Source: Streptococcus suis (GTDB lineage Bacteria > Bacillota > Bacilli > Lactobacillales > Streptococcaceae). Taken from it: a stretch of DNA of 60,509 nucleotides. Positions 9,426 to 18,733 of this stretch are shown one piece after another; the first letter of the stretch is position 1; each line of letters starts with the position of its first letter. The stretch spans positions 1 to 60,509 of the forward strand of contig NZ_JAMWEL010000015.1 in NCBI RefSeq assembly GCF_024509555.1, read 5' to 3'. The notes under the pieces are model-generated. The model was not told the origin of the DNA and did not search any database. It was given only the letters and a program-made list of their open reading frames with translations. A program made the position numbers and the translations under genes.

Positions 9426-10924
9426 GCACGTACCTCCTCTATTAGGTCAAGCCATTTTTGTTCAATTTCCGACGTTAAAAAGTCAGCTGCCAATTCATAT
9501 GAAATATCTTGCATAGCCTGACGATCTTTTTGGCTGAAAAATTCTATCAAGGCATGATAGTAATCTTCTACAATCTTCTGCTCATCTTCAACCGTAGGGA
9601 ATGGAAGAAGGTAACCATTTTTGCCATGACGAATAAAGGTCTGATTACCATATGGAGCATCAAATCCAATCAAGGGCAAACCTGAACCGATAGCTTCTAG
9701 GAGAGTTAAACCAAAGCCCTCACTCTTGGAAGCGGTCAGATACAATTCATAATCCTTGTAAACCTCTGTCAAATCATGATGACCTTTCAAGACAATATAG
9801 TCTTCGGCTTGATGTTCCTTGATGATAGCAGAAATCTTACCGGACTCCCCACCACTGCCATAAATATCAAAAGATAACTCTGGCAATTCTTTCTTAGCCA
9901 GGACCACTGCTCTTGTTAGCCAATCTACATGTTTCTCCGTAGCTAGACGGGAAGCTGTGATAATGGAGTAAGGCCTTCTATTTTCACCCTTTCTCACCTG
10001 ATCAATACTCCCGACAGGAATGGCAACTACACGAGGCACACGGCCAACATAGGTAGAAAATTGCTCTTCCAACACCTCTTTTTGACGCTGAGTAGAAGTG
10101 ATAAAGAAATCAACCGTATCTGCGTGAACAAACTGATAATCATAAAAGTTATTCCAAAGAATGGTTGTTTCCGTTTGGTTATTAGGACTGTAATGCTCCG
10201 CATGAATGACAACCCCCAGACGAGCTCTTCCCTTATTGGAAAATACAGCCTGACCAATTCCTGTAGCACGGTCTAGGATGAGAACATCCTTGTCCGTCAA
10301 ACCCAATTTCTGCATAAAATATGCAACAAATTCATCCTTAGAAGTTAGAATGGCATCTGACATTCTAAAGACACTGTTGGAGCCATCAATCACCTCTTCA
10401 TAGGCAACCGAGCCATCTTCATTAAAGTAGCGTCTCAAATAGAGAAAAGCCTTATTATCACGAGGAGTGTAGTATTCACTGAAACTTCTCAAATAGGTAA
10501 AGAAGTCCTTTCGTATCAACATGCCACTCGACACATACTCAACACGGTGGACAAAATCCTCATCTTCTTTTTGCAAATATGCTGTCAAAAAGAAATCCTG
10601 ATCATCGTAGAATAAACGAACGATCTTTCCTTCTCGCTCCTCTCTACTAATTTTTCCTTTAACATCCTGCCTCAACTGATCCAATGTATAGGTAATGGGA
10701 GAAACTTTCTGATCTGTGAAATAGGTATAGAGCCAGATTATTTCCTCATCCTGAAAACCAATATTCCTAGTGAGGGCAGACAAATTGTCCTGAGTAAAAA
10801 AATCTGTAAAAATGAAACGACTATCAACACCTAATTTTCTAAAAATATTGGCCCGATAGGCTTGGGCATATTCTACACCACTACTGGCCCAACCAATTCC
10901 TAAATTGATATTATATACCGTCAT
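9422..10924 (-). CDS. gtfA: GtfA, accessory Sec O-GlcNAc transferase (GT-B fold)
   Basis: 500 residues, beginning MTVYNINLGIGWASSGVEYA, typical of GtfA. The C-terminal half has the nucleotide-sugar site of GT4-like enzymes: SIITASRLATEKHVDWL followed by SKSEGFGLTLLEAIGSGLP, containing the E-x7-E motif. In characterised relatives it adds the first GlcNAc to Ser/Thr of the SRR domains, as a complex with GtfB. The start has AAGG about ten bases upstream. It follows secA2 by 15 bases and overlaps gtfB by four, so all three are in one transcript. Confidence 0.95.
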   Translation of the reverse strand: MTVYNINLGIGWASSGVEYAQAYRANIFRKLGVDSRFIFTDFFTQDNLSALTRNIGFQDEEIIWLYTYFTDQKVSPITYTLDQLRQDVKGKISREEREGKIVRLFYDDQDFFLTAYLQKEDEDFVHRVEYVSSGMLIRKDFFTYLRSFSEYYTPRDNKAFLYLRRYFNEDGSVAYEEVIDGSNSVFRMSDAILTSKDEFVAYFMQKLGLTDKDVLILDRATGIGQAVFSNKGRARLGVVIHAEHYSPNNQTETTILWNNFYDYQFVHADTVDFFITSTQRQKEVLEEQFSTYVGRVPRVVAIPVGSIDQVRKGENRRPYSIITASRLATEKHVDWLTRAVVLAKKELPELSFDIYGSGGESGKISAIIKEHQAEDYIVLKGHHDLTEVYKDYELYLTASKSEGFGLTLLEAIGSGLPLIGFDAPYGNQTFIRHGKNGYLLPFPTVEDEQKIVEDYYHALIEFFSQKDRQAMQDISYELAADFLTSEIEQKWLDLIEEVRA

Positions 10925-10939
10925 TGTCCTACCTTTCTA

Positions 10940-13312
10940 TCAAGCAAAATAAATTTGCAGTTCTGTCTTATCATAAGACACCTGGCTTAACATCAAATTC
11001 CGTAAAGAAGCCACTCGAATTTCTTTCTTCATTTTTTCATAAGATGTAAAGGCCTCGATGTGGTATTCGTAAATTGGATTTCGTTGTGCTGTGATTCGAG
11101 CACCAGCAATAATCCTTAATTGTTGCAAGTAATCCACTTCCTCAATCCAAGTCTCATCAATCGCCTTCAACAGTGCAATCCGTTCAAACTGGATAAAATC
11201 ATCTTTCAGCAGGTCTTTTTTCCGATTGATTTCATTCTCCACAATATTCATCAAGAGTTCCCTTACACTGTCTTCATCGGCAAATGAAAAGTTTCTCGGA
11301 AATTCTCTGAAATCGTAGGTAAAATTATCCAATATGAACCTCTCCAATGCATGCTCCGTCATTGTTGGAGTCGCAGAGATAAACTCTTCAATAATTTCAT
11401 CCGCAAACTCATAAATATCAATTGCTTCACTCTTGCCAGCTATGATGGCATCTCGTTCTTTATAGACAAAATCACGTTGTACTTTAACACTTTCGTCAAA
11501 TTGGAGGGTCATGCTCCGAGATGAGCGACCACTCCCATCGCTAGCATCTTGAGCGTGCTTCAAGGCCCGGGCAAATTTCTTGGCACGTAGCTCCTTTGGT
11601 CGCAGCGGATCAATTCTATCGCGATTCTGTTTAAAATAGTCCTGGACCCATTTTCCACCGTGTTCGATCATCAAGTCATCTTCCAGACAGACATAAAACT
11701 GGCTGAAGCCAGGATCACCTTGACGACCAGACCGACCTCTTAATTGCAGGTCTGTCCGCTTACTCTTCATCCGTTCTGTACCGATAATGGCTAAACCGCC
11801 CAATTCTTTAACACCCTTGCCTAATTTTATATCCGTCCCCCGCCCAGCCATACTGGTCGCAACTGTCACACTACCTAGCTGACCGGCTTCAGCGATCATT
11901 TGTGCTTCCTTGGCCGCATTGTAGGCATTTAGAAGACTATGGGGAATTCCTTCCATCAAGAGTAGTTCTGAGAAAATTTCTGATGAATTGACCGACCCGG
12001 TTACCAACAGAATCGGCTGTCCTGTAGCATGAATTCTACGAACCTTTTCTAAGATTGCCGTAATTTTTTCCGGAATAGTGGTATAGATCTTATCTGGAAA
12101 ATCTATGCGAGCAAGCGGTTTATTGGTCGGAATTTGAACAACTTCCATATTGTAGGTTTCGATAAATTCGGACTCTGCTGTCTTACCCGTTCCCGTCATA
12201 CCTGACAGTTTTGGAAACATTAGGAACAGATTTTGATAGGTAATAGAGGCCATAGACCGCATTTCTGAGGTGATTTTTACACCTTCTTTTTGCTCAATAG
12301 CCTGATGAATACCTCCCTGTATCTTGGTCCCTTGCAGTACACGACCATCAATTCTATCCAGCAAACGAATTTCATCATCTTCTACTACATAATCTTTCCC
12401 AAGAGTATAGAGCTTATGCGCTTGTAGTGCCAAATTAACGTGGCGAACTAACTCACGATTGCTTGCCACATAGAAATTTTTAGAGCTAAAATATCTTTCA
12501 GCCTCCGCAATCCCCTTTCGAGTAAGCCAAACTTCTCTCAATTCACGGTTATAATAATAACTTTCACCTTCTGTTAAACTATGAATAAAATGGTCTGCAA
12601 TGGCATATAGATTGGACTGTACCCTAGGAGCACCCGAAATGATCAAAGGGGTTTGTGCAGTATCTAGTAGCACCGCATCCGCCTCATCAATAATGGCATA
12701 ATGAAAGGGCCTTAAAAACTTTTGTTTTGTCTGTGTGGCTAAATTTTCAAACAGGTAATCGAAGCCCAAGGCTGAGTTGGTTGTGTAGACAATATCTGAA
12801 TGGTAGATTGCCCTTTTTTTAGCGGCTCCCTTCTTTTTATCATCCTTCTCAACTCCGATACCGACCGATAGACCAAGAAAACGATAAACGTCACCCATTT
12901 CTTCTCCATCACGCATGGCTAAGTAGGCGCTGGTTGTAATCAGCATGGCCCCCTTGCCTTCAAGAGCATTAAGATAGAGGGGCATGGTGGCTGTTAAGGT
13001 TTTCCCCTCTCCTGTCTTCATCTCGGCAATATTACCTTGATGGAGAACAATGGCCCCCATGACCTGTACCTGATAAGGGAACATACCTAGCACACGCTTA
13101 TCAGCCTCACGAACAACGGCATAGGCCTCAACGAGCAAATCATCTACCGTTTCACCTTGAGCCAAGCGATTACGAAATTCTTGCGTCTTGTCCCGTAATT
13201 CTTGATCCGTCAAGCCAGCCATTTCATCTTTCAGTTGATCAATCTGTAAGTAAATAGCTCTTAACTTTTCCAAACGGAAATAATCCAAGGAAAAGTATTT
13301 TTTAATATCCAT
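10940..13312 (-). CDS. secA2: SecA2, accessory Sec translocase ATPase
   Basis: 790 residues. Walker A is KTGEGKT at about 99-105, followed by the DEAD box IIDEAD near 207-212 and helicase motifs including [13 protein letters not shown] and [12 protein letters not shown]. The C-terminal zinc-binding tail (CxCxnCH) of housekeeping SecA is absent; the protein ends at [12 protein letters not shown], as expected for SecA2. It drives export of the glycosylated adhesin through SecY2, helped by Asp1-3. It starts one base after the asp3 stop. Confidence 0.97.
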   Translation of the reverse strand: MDIKKYFSLDYFRLEKLRAIYLQIDQLKDEMAGLTDQELRDKTQEFRNRLAQGETVDDLLVEAYAVVREADKRVLGMFPYQVQVMGAIVLHQGNIAEMKTGEGKTLTATMPLYLNALEGKGAMLITTSAYLAMRDGEEMGDVYRFLGLSVGIGVEKDDKKKGAAKKRAIYHSDIVYTTNSALGFDYLFENLATQTKQKFLRPFHYAIIDEADAVLLDTAQTPLIISGAPRVQSNLYAIADHFIHSLTEGESYYYNRELREVWLTRKGIAEAERYFSSKNFYVASNRELVRHVNLALQAHKLYTLGKDYVVEDDEIRLLDRIDGRVLQGTKIQGGIHQAIEQKEGVKITSEMRSMASITYQNLFLMFPKLSGMTGTGKTAESEFIETYNMEVVQIPTNKPLARIDFPDKIYTTIPEKITAILEKVRRIHATGQPILLVTGSVNSSEIFSELLLMEGIPHSLLNAYNAAKEAQMIAEAGQLGSVTVATSMAGRGTDIKLGKGVKELGGLAIIGTERMKSKRTDLQLRGRSGRQGDPGFSQFYVCLEDDLMIEHGGKWVQDYFKQNRDRIDPLRPKELRAKKFARALKHAQDASDGSGRSSRSMTLQFDESVKVQRDFVYKERDAIIAGKSEAIDIYEFADEIIEEFISATPTMTEHALERFILDNFTYDFREFPRNFSFADEDSVRELLMNIVENEINRKKDLLKDDFIQFERIALLKAIDETWIEEVDYLQQLRIIAGARITAQRNPIYEYHIEAFTSYEKMKKEIRVASLRNLMLSQVSYDKTELQIYFA

Positions 13313-13313
13313 A

Positions 13314-14216
13314 CTAATCTACTACTTCCTCCTCATCTATCAAATCCAATAAAAATAATGGATGAATGGTTGAACGAACCAATTTTAATTCTTTGGTTAA
13401 TTTCCGTTGTGCAAAGCTACTACTCTCCTTAGCTACCTCATCCCAATCAGTTGTTTGCACATTCTCAGGTACTGAGTAAACATGAATGGCTGGATGATGT
13501 TCCTTATACTGCCTAGCTGCTTGATTTCCTTTTGGTCCATAAGATAGAACTCGCAGTTCAGAAAAATCAGCTTGCTCTGTCAACATTTTCAAGTAGTTGA
13601 GGTGTTTCTGGTCCTGCAAATCAACCTTGGAATCTTCAAATAAAACTAAATTTTTCCAGGTATCAACCATCTCACGAAACACACCCTTATACATATAAAA
13701 ATCTTGTTTATTTTCCAAGAGTACAATGTTTAGAGGGCTATTTTCAGCATAGGCATTCAAACTTTCGAACAAGATAGCATCTTCCTCAGGAAATTCATCC
13801 AAGGATTCCAAAACAAGTTCCTCAAAGGTCAACTGCTGACAACCTGCATTAATCAAAGCTATCTCGTAAAAGTGAGCTTCCTTAGGATAGATAAACTGGC
13901 TAGCCAAATCTTTCAAAATCACAAAGTCGATTTTTTCTTGATAGCGATTAAAAAACTCAACCTGTATATACATGGTATTCTTAGGTTCAACACTAGCTCT
14001 TGCCTCGATTCTATACGAACTACCATGTTTCAGCAGGGGAAGTTGAGGCTGAATGCGTTTCCCTTGGAAATTGGTTATCGAATGCCAGCGTTTCAATTCA
14101 AAACTAGGTGGCATCAACTCATTCTTAAAATATATCGTATTTCCCTCGATACGAATATCACTGCCATAACTGTAGGCCGAACGTAAAAAATGTTTCCATT
14201 TTACTCTAACTTTCAT
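13314..14216 (-). CDS. asp3: Accessory Sec system protein Asp3
   Basis: About 300 residues. The N-terminal half is beta-rich ([44 protein letters not shown]) and matches the carbohydrate-binding-like fold of Asp3; the C-terminal third is charged and probably flexible. Asp3 forms a complex with Asp1 and Asp2 that binds SecA2 and the adhesin. I choose the ATG at 14216 ([10 protein letters not shown]) because an AGGG lies nine bases upstream; an ATG at 14225 would place that AGGG directly against the start codon. The gene overlaps the end of asp2. Confidence 0.88.
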   Translation of the reverse strand: MKVRVKWKHFLRSAYSYGSDIRIEGNTIYFKNELMPPSFELKRWHSITNFQGKRIQPQLPLLKHGSSYRIEARASVEPKNTMYIQVEFFNRYQEKIDFVILKDLASQFIYPKEAHFYEIALINAGCQQLTFEELVLESLDEFPEEDAILFESLNAYAENSPLNIVLLENKQDFYMYKGVFREMVDTWKNLVLFEDSKVDLQDQKHLNYLKMLTEQADFSELRVLSYGPKGNQAARQYKEHHPAIHVYSVPENVQTTDWDEVAKESSSFAQRKLTKELKLVRSTIHPLFLLDLIDEEEVVD

Positions 14217-15879
14217 TTGCCGCATCCCTATCCAATAATGTTTCGATCATTGCCCTATACCGTTTTTCAAACCAGGCAGTCGGTGCGTTTCCTCCATCAT
14301 TGTGTCGACCTTCAAACCCTCTACCATGAATCCGAGCTCCCGTAATCTTACTATAATGTACCAATTCTTCAAAGGCAGTTCGGTCATAATCCTCATCACG
14401 CATGTAGGCTACCGAAATGGTGGTGTCTTTAAAGATCCCCTCTTTCATCTGACTCCAATACCGTTGATTAAGACGATCGGCAGATTCAGCAGTCAAATCA
14501 CCATAATGTGCATGCAAGAGTTCCAAGGAAGTCGCAAAACCACCCGGACGATCAAATTTTTCTCTTAAAGCAACCGTCCCCAAACTCAAAACTGGTTTAG
14601 AGATGACGATTCCCCCAGGAGATAATTTTGTTCCATAATAAGTGGCACCAAAGGTTCCCATGGAAATCCCCGACAGAATAAGTTGGCTATTATCAAAGCC
14701 TAGATAGTCTAACTTCTCTTGGATATTTGCAACAACTTTGGCCTCAAGTTCATCACTCCCTAGGTAAAAACCACCACCAATTAAGCGAGGATCACAAATC
14801 AACATAAAAGGCTTGTTGAGACTTCGGATGAGGCGGTAACCTTCAAACCCCTCCGCTGTACGAAATCCTGAAAAGTAGACACAAAGAGGTGGAGTAAAAT
14901 CCATCGGATTGAAAAAGGTATGAATTTCTTGCATTTGCTGGTCAACCAAACGCTCACCGCCTAGAACAAATTCACCGAGACCATTCCGACTCCATCGATG
15001 ATGGCAGGAACCAAGCTTTACTTTCCCTTGACCACGCGCAGCAACTGAGAAAAATAAGTATCCATTCACTACTGAATCAAGAAAAAGTTGTTCTTTTAAC
15101 TGAGGACCTTGAAACTTCCACTCTTGAACTATATGGTTAGTTGACCCCTCTTGGATTAAGGAAATGGTCAATTCTAGGTCGCAATCCCCCTCTATCCCAT
15201 GTTCAAAATAGATATCGTAGTAGATTTCTTTGTAGGCTTGTAGGTTATAGCGGAAAAAGGCAATTTGCTGGAAATCCTTACCAAATTCCCCCTCCAAATG
15301 AACATAATTTTGCCCTTCATACCAAATCTTTCCTTCAAATTGAGGAGAAAGCTCTAGTTCATCAATCTTGAACTTGGCACCATACTGTCCCTTAAAGAGT
15401 GCTTTCGAGAGCGTTTGAACAAGCTCTTTTCGTCCTGTCCACTCAAACCGATGCGCAACTTTTTTGTACAGTAAATCACTCAGTTCCTTCTGTTCTGGTT
15501 CCCAGTCCTGAGGGTAAAAAATACGGTAAGCATCAAATTCATGACCAAAATCAATCACTTTTGCATGGTATTTTCTATCAGACAAAATCAAGACCTGATA
15601 AGATACCAAGGTCAACGTCTCCAACTGCTCTTCCAATTGATCCAACTGAATCTGGTACTGAATTTGGATATCCTCATCTTCTGTCTTCTCTTTTAGTTCT
15701 GAAATTACCTTGAATTCTTTCAAGAGTTGCTTTCGTTGCTTACTCACTGTCTCCCGCTCCTCTAGAAAAGGAAGGATAACATCAGGATCTATATAATGCC
15801 AGGATATGTTATCAGGAATGGCGATATGCGATGACCAATCTTCTAAGCCTATCTGTAAGATATTGATTTTTTCTTTCAT
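14206..15879 (-). CDS. asp2: Accessory Sec system protein Asp2 (GlcNAc O-acetyltransferase and export factor)
   Basis: 557 residues. The C-terminal half is an alpha/beta-hydrolase-like domain with the nucleophile elbow SGISMGTFGATYYG and a downstream histidine in GRGFEGRHNDGGN, consistent with a Ser-Asp-His triad. In S. gordonii Asp2 acetylates GlcNAc on the adhesin and is also needed for export. The N-terminal 140 residues contain a charged coiled segment (KQRKQLLKEFKVISELKEK). It starts one base before the end of asp1 and overlaps asp3. A second acetyltransferase-like gene exists in the divergent operon (27044-27907). Confidence 0.94.
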   Translation of the reverse strand: MKEKINILQIGLEDWSSHIAIPDNISWHYIDPDVILPFLEERETVSKQRKQLLKEFKVISELKEKTEDEDIQIQYQIQLDQLEEQLETLTLVSYQVLILSDRKYHAKVIDFGHEFDAYRIFYPQDWEPEQKELSDLLYKKVAHRFEWTGRKELVQTLSKALFKGQYGAKFKIDELELSPQFEGKIWYEGQNYVHLEGEFGKDFQQIAFFRYNLQAYKEIYYDIYFEHGIEGDCDLELTISLIQEGSTNHIVQEWKFQGPQLKEQLFLDSVVNGYLFFSVAARGQGKVKLGSCHHRWSRNGLGEFVLGGERLVDQQMQEIHTFFNPMDFTPPLCVYFSGFRTAEGFEGYRLIRSLNKPFMLICDPRLIGGGFYLGSDELEAKVVANIQEKLDYLGFDNSQLILSGISMGTFGATYYGTKLSPGGIVISKPVLSLGTVALREKFDRPGGFATSLELLHAHYGDLTAESADRLNQRYWSQMKEGIFKDTTISVAYMRDEDYDRTAFEELVHYSKITGARIHGRGFEGRHNDGGNAPTAWFEKRYRAMIETLLDRDAANES

Positions 15880-17424
15880 TTACTTGTATAATGCTTCTTT
15901 CATTTTTTCGACCAAGACCCCACTCGTATAGTCCGTGATTTTTTGCACTGAGTATACCAAGGCCTGATTCCAGTGGACTAATCCTATCAAATAGTATTCC
16001 AAGGCCTCGCGAACCTGGTCCCTGTTCTGGATAATATAGCCGTTTTTCAAATGCTCAACATACTCTGTCTCTAGGACATTGATTTGTGGAATACCTGCAC
16101 TTATCCCTGCAATCTGAGTATATAGGTCCGGCTCTGCTGCCAGGTCTAGGACTAGCCTAGCCCGATCCAACTCATTGATAATGTCAACTTCAGAATGAAG
16201 GGCTTTAAAACAAATACGGCTCTCAGTCTTTTCTGGTCCGAAGACCTCATAGACATGTTTAACCTCTTCTTTTTCAAGATAGAGATAATCCTCTGGACGA
16301 CTAGCTAAAAATTCCTCCAACCTCTCTTCTGTCTCTTCAATAACTCGTGGGTTGGCTTCGTAGGTGACAAGGGCAAGATGAACATCCTCCTGTTCTGCCA
16401 TCAAATCAAACATCTCCAGAAGGACCTTCTCCATTTCCTCACGAGAAATATGGTCTATAACAAAATAGATTAGCTGCTCTTTCATCCGTTGACTTTTTCC
16501 CAAGGCTAAACGGGTATCAAACAAGGAGATTTGTTGTACAGGTACTCCTGTCATTGACTTCAACTCCTCCTTGGTCCCCAAACGATCGGCTATAACTAAA
16601 GACGCCGAATCTTTTACAAGAGTAGCCTGATGAGACAACGGATCCCTATCGTATCTTTTTTTGAAGAAGGAAAGAATGAGTTTGTGATTACCTTTGACCT
16701 TTTGAATGATCTCTTGGTGGCGACTATCTGCGGCTACAACCAAAGTTCCCAATGTTTGTTTCTCAAAATAGGAAGCCGCAACTTCTTGGATAACAGCTCC
16801 CATATTTTCATAAACAGGCTGCTTGTAATGACCTCTCAACTTAGGATGCACATGGACAGCCCTATTTTCGGGATGAAGATACTCGCGCAAACGATAGCAA
16901 CCGTCTAAACCGAGGTAGTCTTGATAATAGGGTTGACCATGACTGTGAAAAATAACACTAGACAGAAAACCTCTATCATCAAAGATCAACTTTTTATGGA
17001 TAAGCCCTTGTTTAAAAAAATCTATCCAGATCATCTGACCTTCTTCACCAAACTCAATTTGAGCATATAACTCTCCATTTAAGCGTGCCATTACTAAGAA
17101 GGGAGTATTGATAAATTCAATGCCCTGCGGCCAGTCCAGATCCAAATAATCAATGACTTGATTTTGCTCTACTTCAATCCCTTGAATAGCATCGAAGATA
17201 GAAAAAGTATCTACCTCTAACAAATCATAGCGATGTAAAAAGTAGCGTAAATTGGGCATATAGTTCAGACAAACCAATCTCATGTCCTGACCTGCTGCCT
17301 GAAACATTCTCATCTGATTGATACTGTCATCAAAATATGATGCCATACTGCCCCTATACCATATCCTAGTATTATCGTACCAAGTTCGATCTTCAGGATA
17401 CCAAGACGGAATAAAATAAAACAT
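15880..17424 (-). CDS. asp1: Accessory Sec system protein Asp1
   Basis: 514 residues beginning MFYFIPSWYPEDRTWYDN, typical of Asp1. Asp1 has a GT-B-like fold without known transferase activity and works with Asp2 and Asp3 to bring the glycosylated adhesin to SecA2. The C-terminal region RARLVLDLAAEPDLYTQIAG then ISAGIPQIN occupies the place where GtfB-like proteins have the YLDIN motif. It is seven bases downstream of secY2 and abuts asp2. Confidence 0.93.
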   Translation of the reverse strand: MFYFIPSWYPEDRTWYDNTRIWYRGSMASYFDDSINQMRMFQAAGQDMRLVCLNYMPNLRYFLHRYDLLEVDTFSIFDAIQGIEVEQNQVIDYLDLDWPQGIEFINTPFLVMARLNGELYAQIEFGEEGQMIWIDFFKQGLIHKKLIFDDRGFLSSVIFHSHGQPYYQDYLGLDGCYRLREYLHPENRAVHVHPKLRGHYKQPVYENMGAVIQEVAASYFEKQTLGTLVVAADSRHQEIIQKVKGNHKLILSFFKKRYDRDPLSHQATLVKDSASLVIADRLGTKEELKSMTGVPVQQISLFDTRLALGKSQRMKEQLIYFVIDHISREEMEKVLLEMFDLMAEQEDVHLALVTYEANPRVIEETEERLEEFLASRPEDYLYLEKEEVKHVYEVFGPEKTESRICFKALHSEVDIINELDRARLVLDLAAEPDLYTQIAGISAGIPQINVLETEYVEHLKNGYIIQNRDQVREALEYYLIGLVHWNQALVYSVQKITDYTSGVLVEKMKEALYK

Positions 17425-17430
17425 GACCTT

Positions 17431-18642
17431 CTAACCTTCCTCACTACTATCAAAAAGCGGTCGATACCTTTTCTTCAATAGCATGATTTTAAATTCTAAC
17501 AAAATCCCCAAAATAATACCCGCAGTCATCATAATAACACCAGGTAATCCTGCGATAGCCCGTAATTCCGGATGAATCATCGCGATAAACAAGGGAATCC
17601 CTGACATGATGATTAAATAAATAGCATTAAAATGCCCCAAACAACCAACAACATGTGATAAATAGTCAACTGTTTCTTTTCCTGGTCGTACATCAGATAT
17701 AAAGTCACCTGACTGTCTCATTTCATCTGCCTTATCCCTTGGACTGAGATTGATATAGGCAAATGAAATAGTTAGTACATAAAGTATGACCAAATAAACA
17801 ATAATCCCCTCCCACTCCATAATTGAAAAGAATCTGGTCCAACCCGACAGTGTTGATTTAAACTGGGGGAAAAGGAAAGAAAGGAATAAAAGTAGGTAGG
17901 GCGGAAAACCCAATAAAGTAAAGGCATACATGAAGGGCATTCCACCCGATATAAAGAGCTTAATAGGCATGTAGGCCTCATCTGCCAAGTGGTTTTTTAT
18001 TGAGACACGTTGAACGGGTATTCGATATTCTGCTTTTTCAAAAATAACAATGATATAAATCGTCAGTAAAATCCAAAAGAACCAAAACCAGAGATAGGGG
18101 GTCAGATAAGTTCCTATCAAATCTAAAACAATTGGAAATGTTGAAAATTGACCTAAAATAATATTTACCAAGACAATCAGAGCCGAGCCACCAATACCGT
18201 AGGCAGCATTGGTATCAATAAGCCAACCAACTACAAAAGCCCCTGCCACAGTAATCAGGGTGACCATAAAAATCATCAGGGTCGTATTTCCCCCTCCCTC
18301 TTGATAGGAGAAACTAATTGCCAAACCAAGCCCTTGAATAGTTGCAATCAGCAATTGAAGAGCATTTTTTCTAGCATTTATTACCTGAGGAGATACTGCT
18401 TTTGCCTTCCTTATGTTGAATAGGCTCATCAAAATCGTTGCATACATCCAAGGACCAAGCCCCAAAACAAATAGACTTGTTGTAGAATAATCAGTTACTA
18501 TGAACCCTTGGTTTGCAGATAAGACTTTTTCCGTGTCAACCAGAGGCAAGAGCAAACGTCTTCCCAAAATAAATACAAGTATGATTGTGAAAGTAAGTAT
18601 AAATTTTTTATACCTATAAAACTTATGTATCAATCTATTCAA
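17431..18642 (-). CDS. secY2: SecY2, accessory Sec translocon channel
   Basis: 403 residues with about ten hydrophobic segments, starting FYRYKKFILTFTIILVFILGRRLLLP as in SecY-family proteins. It forms the membrane channel for the serine-rich adhesin. The start codon is TTG at 18642-18640: AGGAAGAGG lies six bases upstream, and no ATG fits the conserved N-terminus. It is the first gene of the export operon and shares a 91-base intergenic region with the divergent glycosyltransferase operon. Confidence 0.95.
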   Translation of the reverse strand: MNRLIHKFYRYKKFILTFTIILVFILGRRLLLPLVDTEKVLSANQGFIVTDYSTTSLFVLGLGPWMYATILMSLFNIRKAKAVSPQVINARKNALQLLIATIQGLGLAISFSYQEGGGNTTLMIFMVTLITVAGAFVVGWLIDTNAAYGIGGSALIVLVNIILGQFSTFPIVLDLIGTYLTPYLWFWFFWILLTIYIIVIFEKAEYRIPVQRVSIKNHLADEAYMPIKLFISGGMPFMYAFTLLGFPPYLLLFLSFLFPQFKSTLSGWTRFFSIMEWEGIIVYLVILYVLTISFAYINLSPRDKADEMRQSGDFISDVRPGKETVDYLSHVVGCLGHFNAIYLIIMSGIPLFIAMIHPELRAIAGLPGVIMMTAGIILGILLEFKIMLLKKRYRPLFDSSEEG

Positions 18643-18683
18643 AAAAGACCTCTTCCTATTTAAAGCACATTCCTGTATAATAA

Positions 18684-18712
18684 TTTATAACTACTATAAT
18701 ATCATTTTTCAA
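18684..18712 (-). promoter_or_regulatory. Predicted promoter of the secY2 operon
   Basis: On the minus strand TTGAAA (18712-18707) is followed after 17 bases by TATAAA (18689-18684). Transcription would start near 18677, giving a leader of about 35 nt with AGGAAGAGG before the TTG start. Confidence 0.65.
18695..18700 (+). promoter_or_regulatory. Possible -10 box of the glycan-elaboration operon
   Basis: TATAAT at 18695-18700 (another at 18676-18681) lies 33 bases before the ATG of the divergent gene. No good -35 box is visible at 16-18 bases. It overlaps the secY2 promoter on the other strand, so the two operons may compete or be co-regulated. The gene has AAGG seven bases before its ATG. 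Confidence 0.4.
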
Positions 18713-18733
18713 AACGTTTAAAAAGGATTAATC

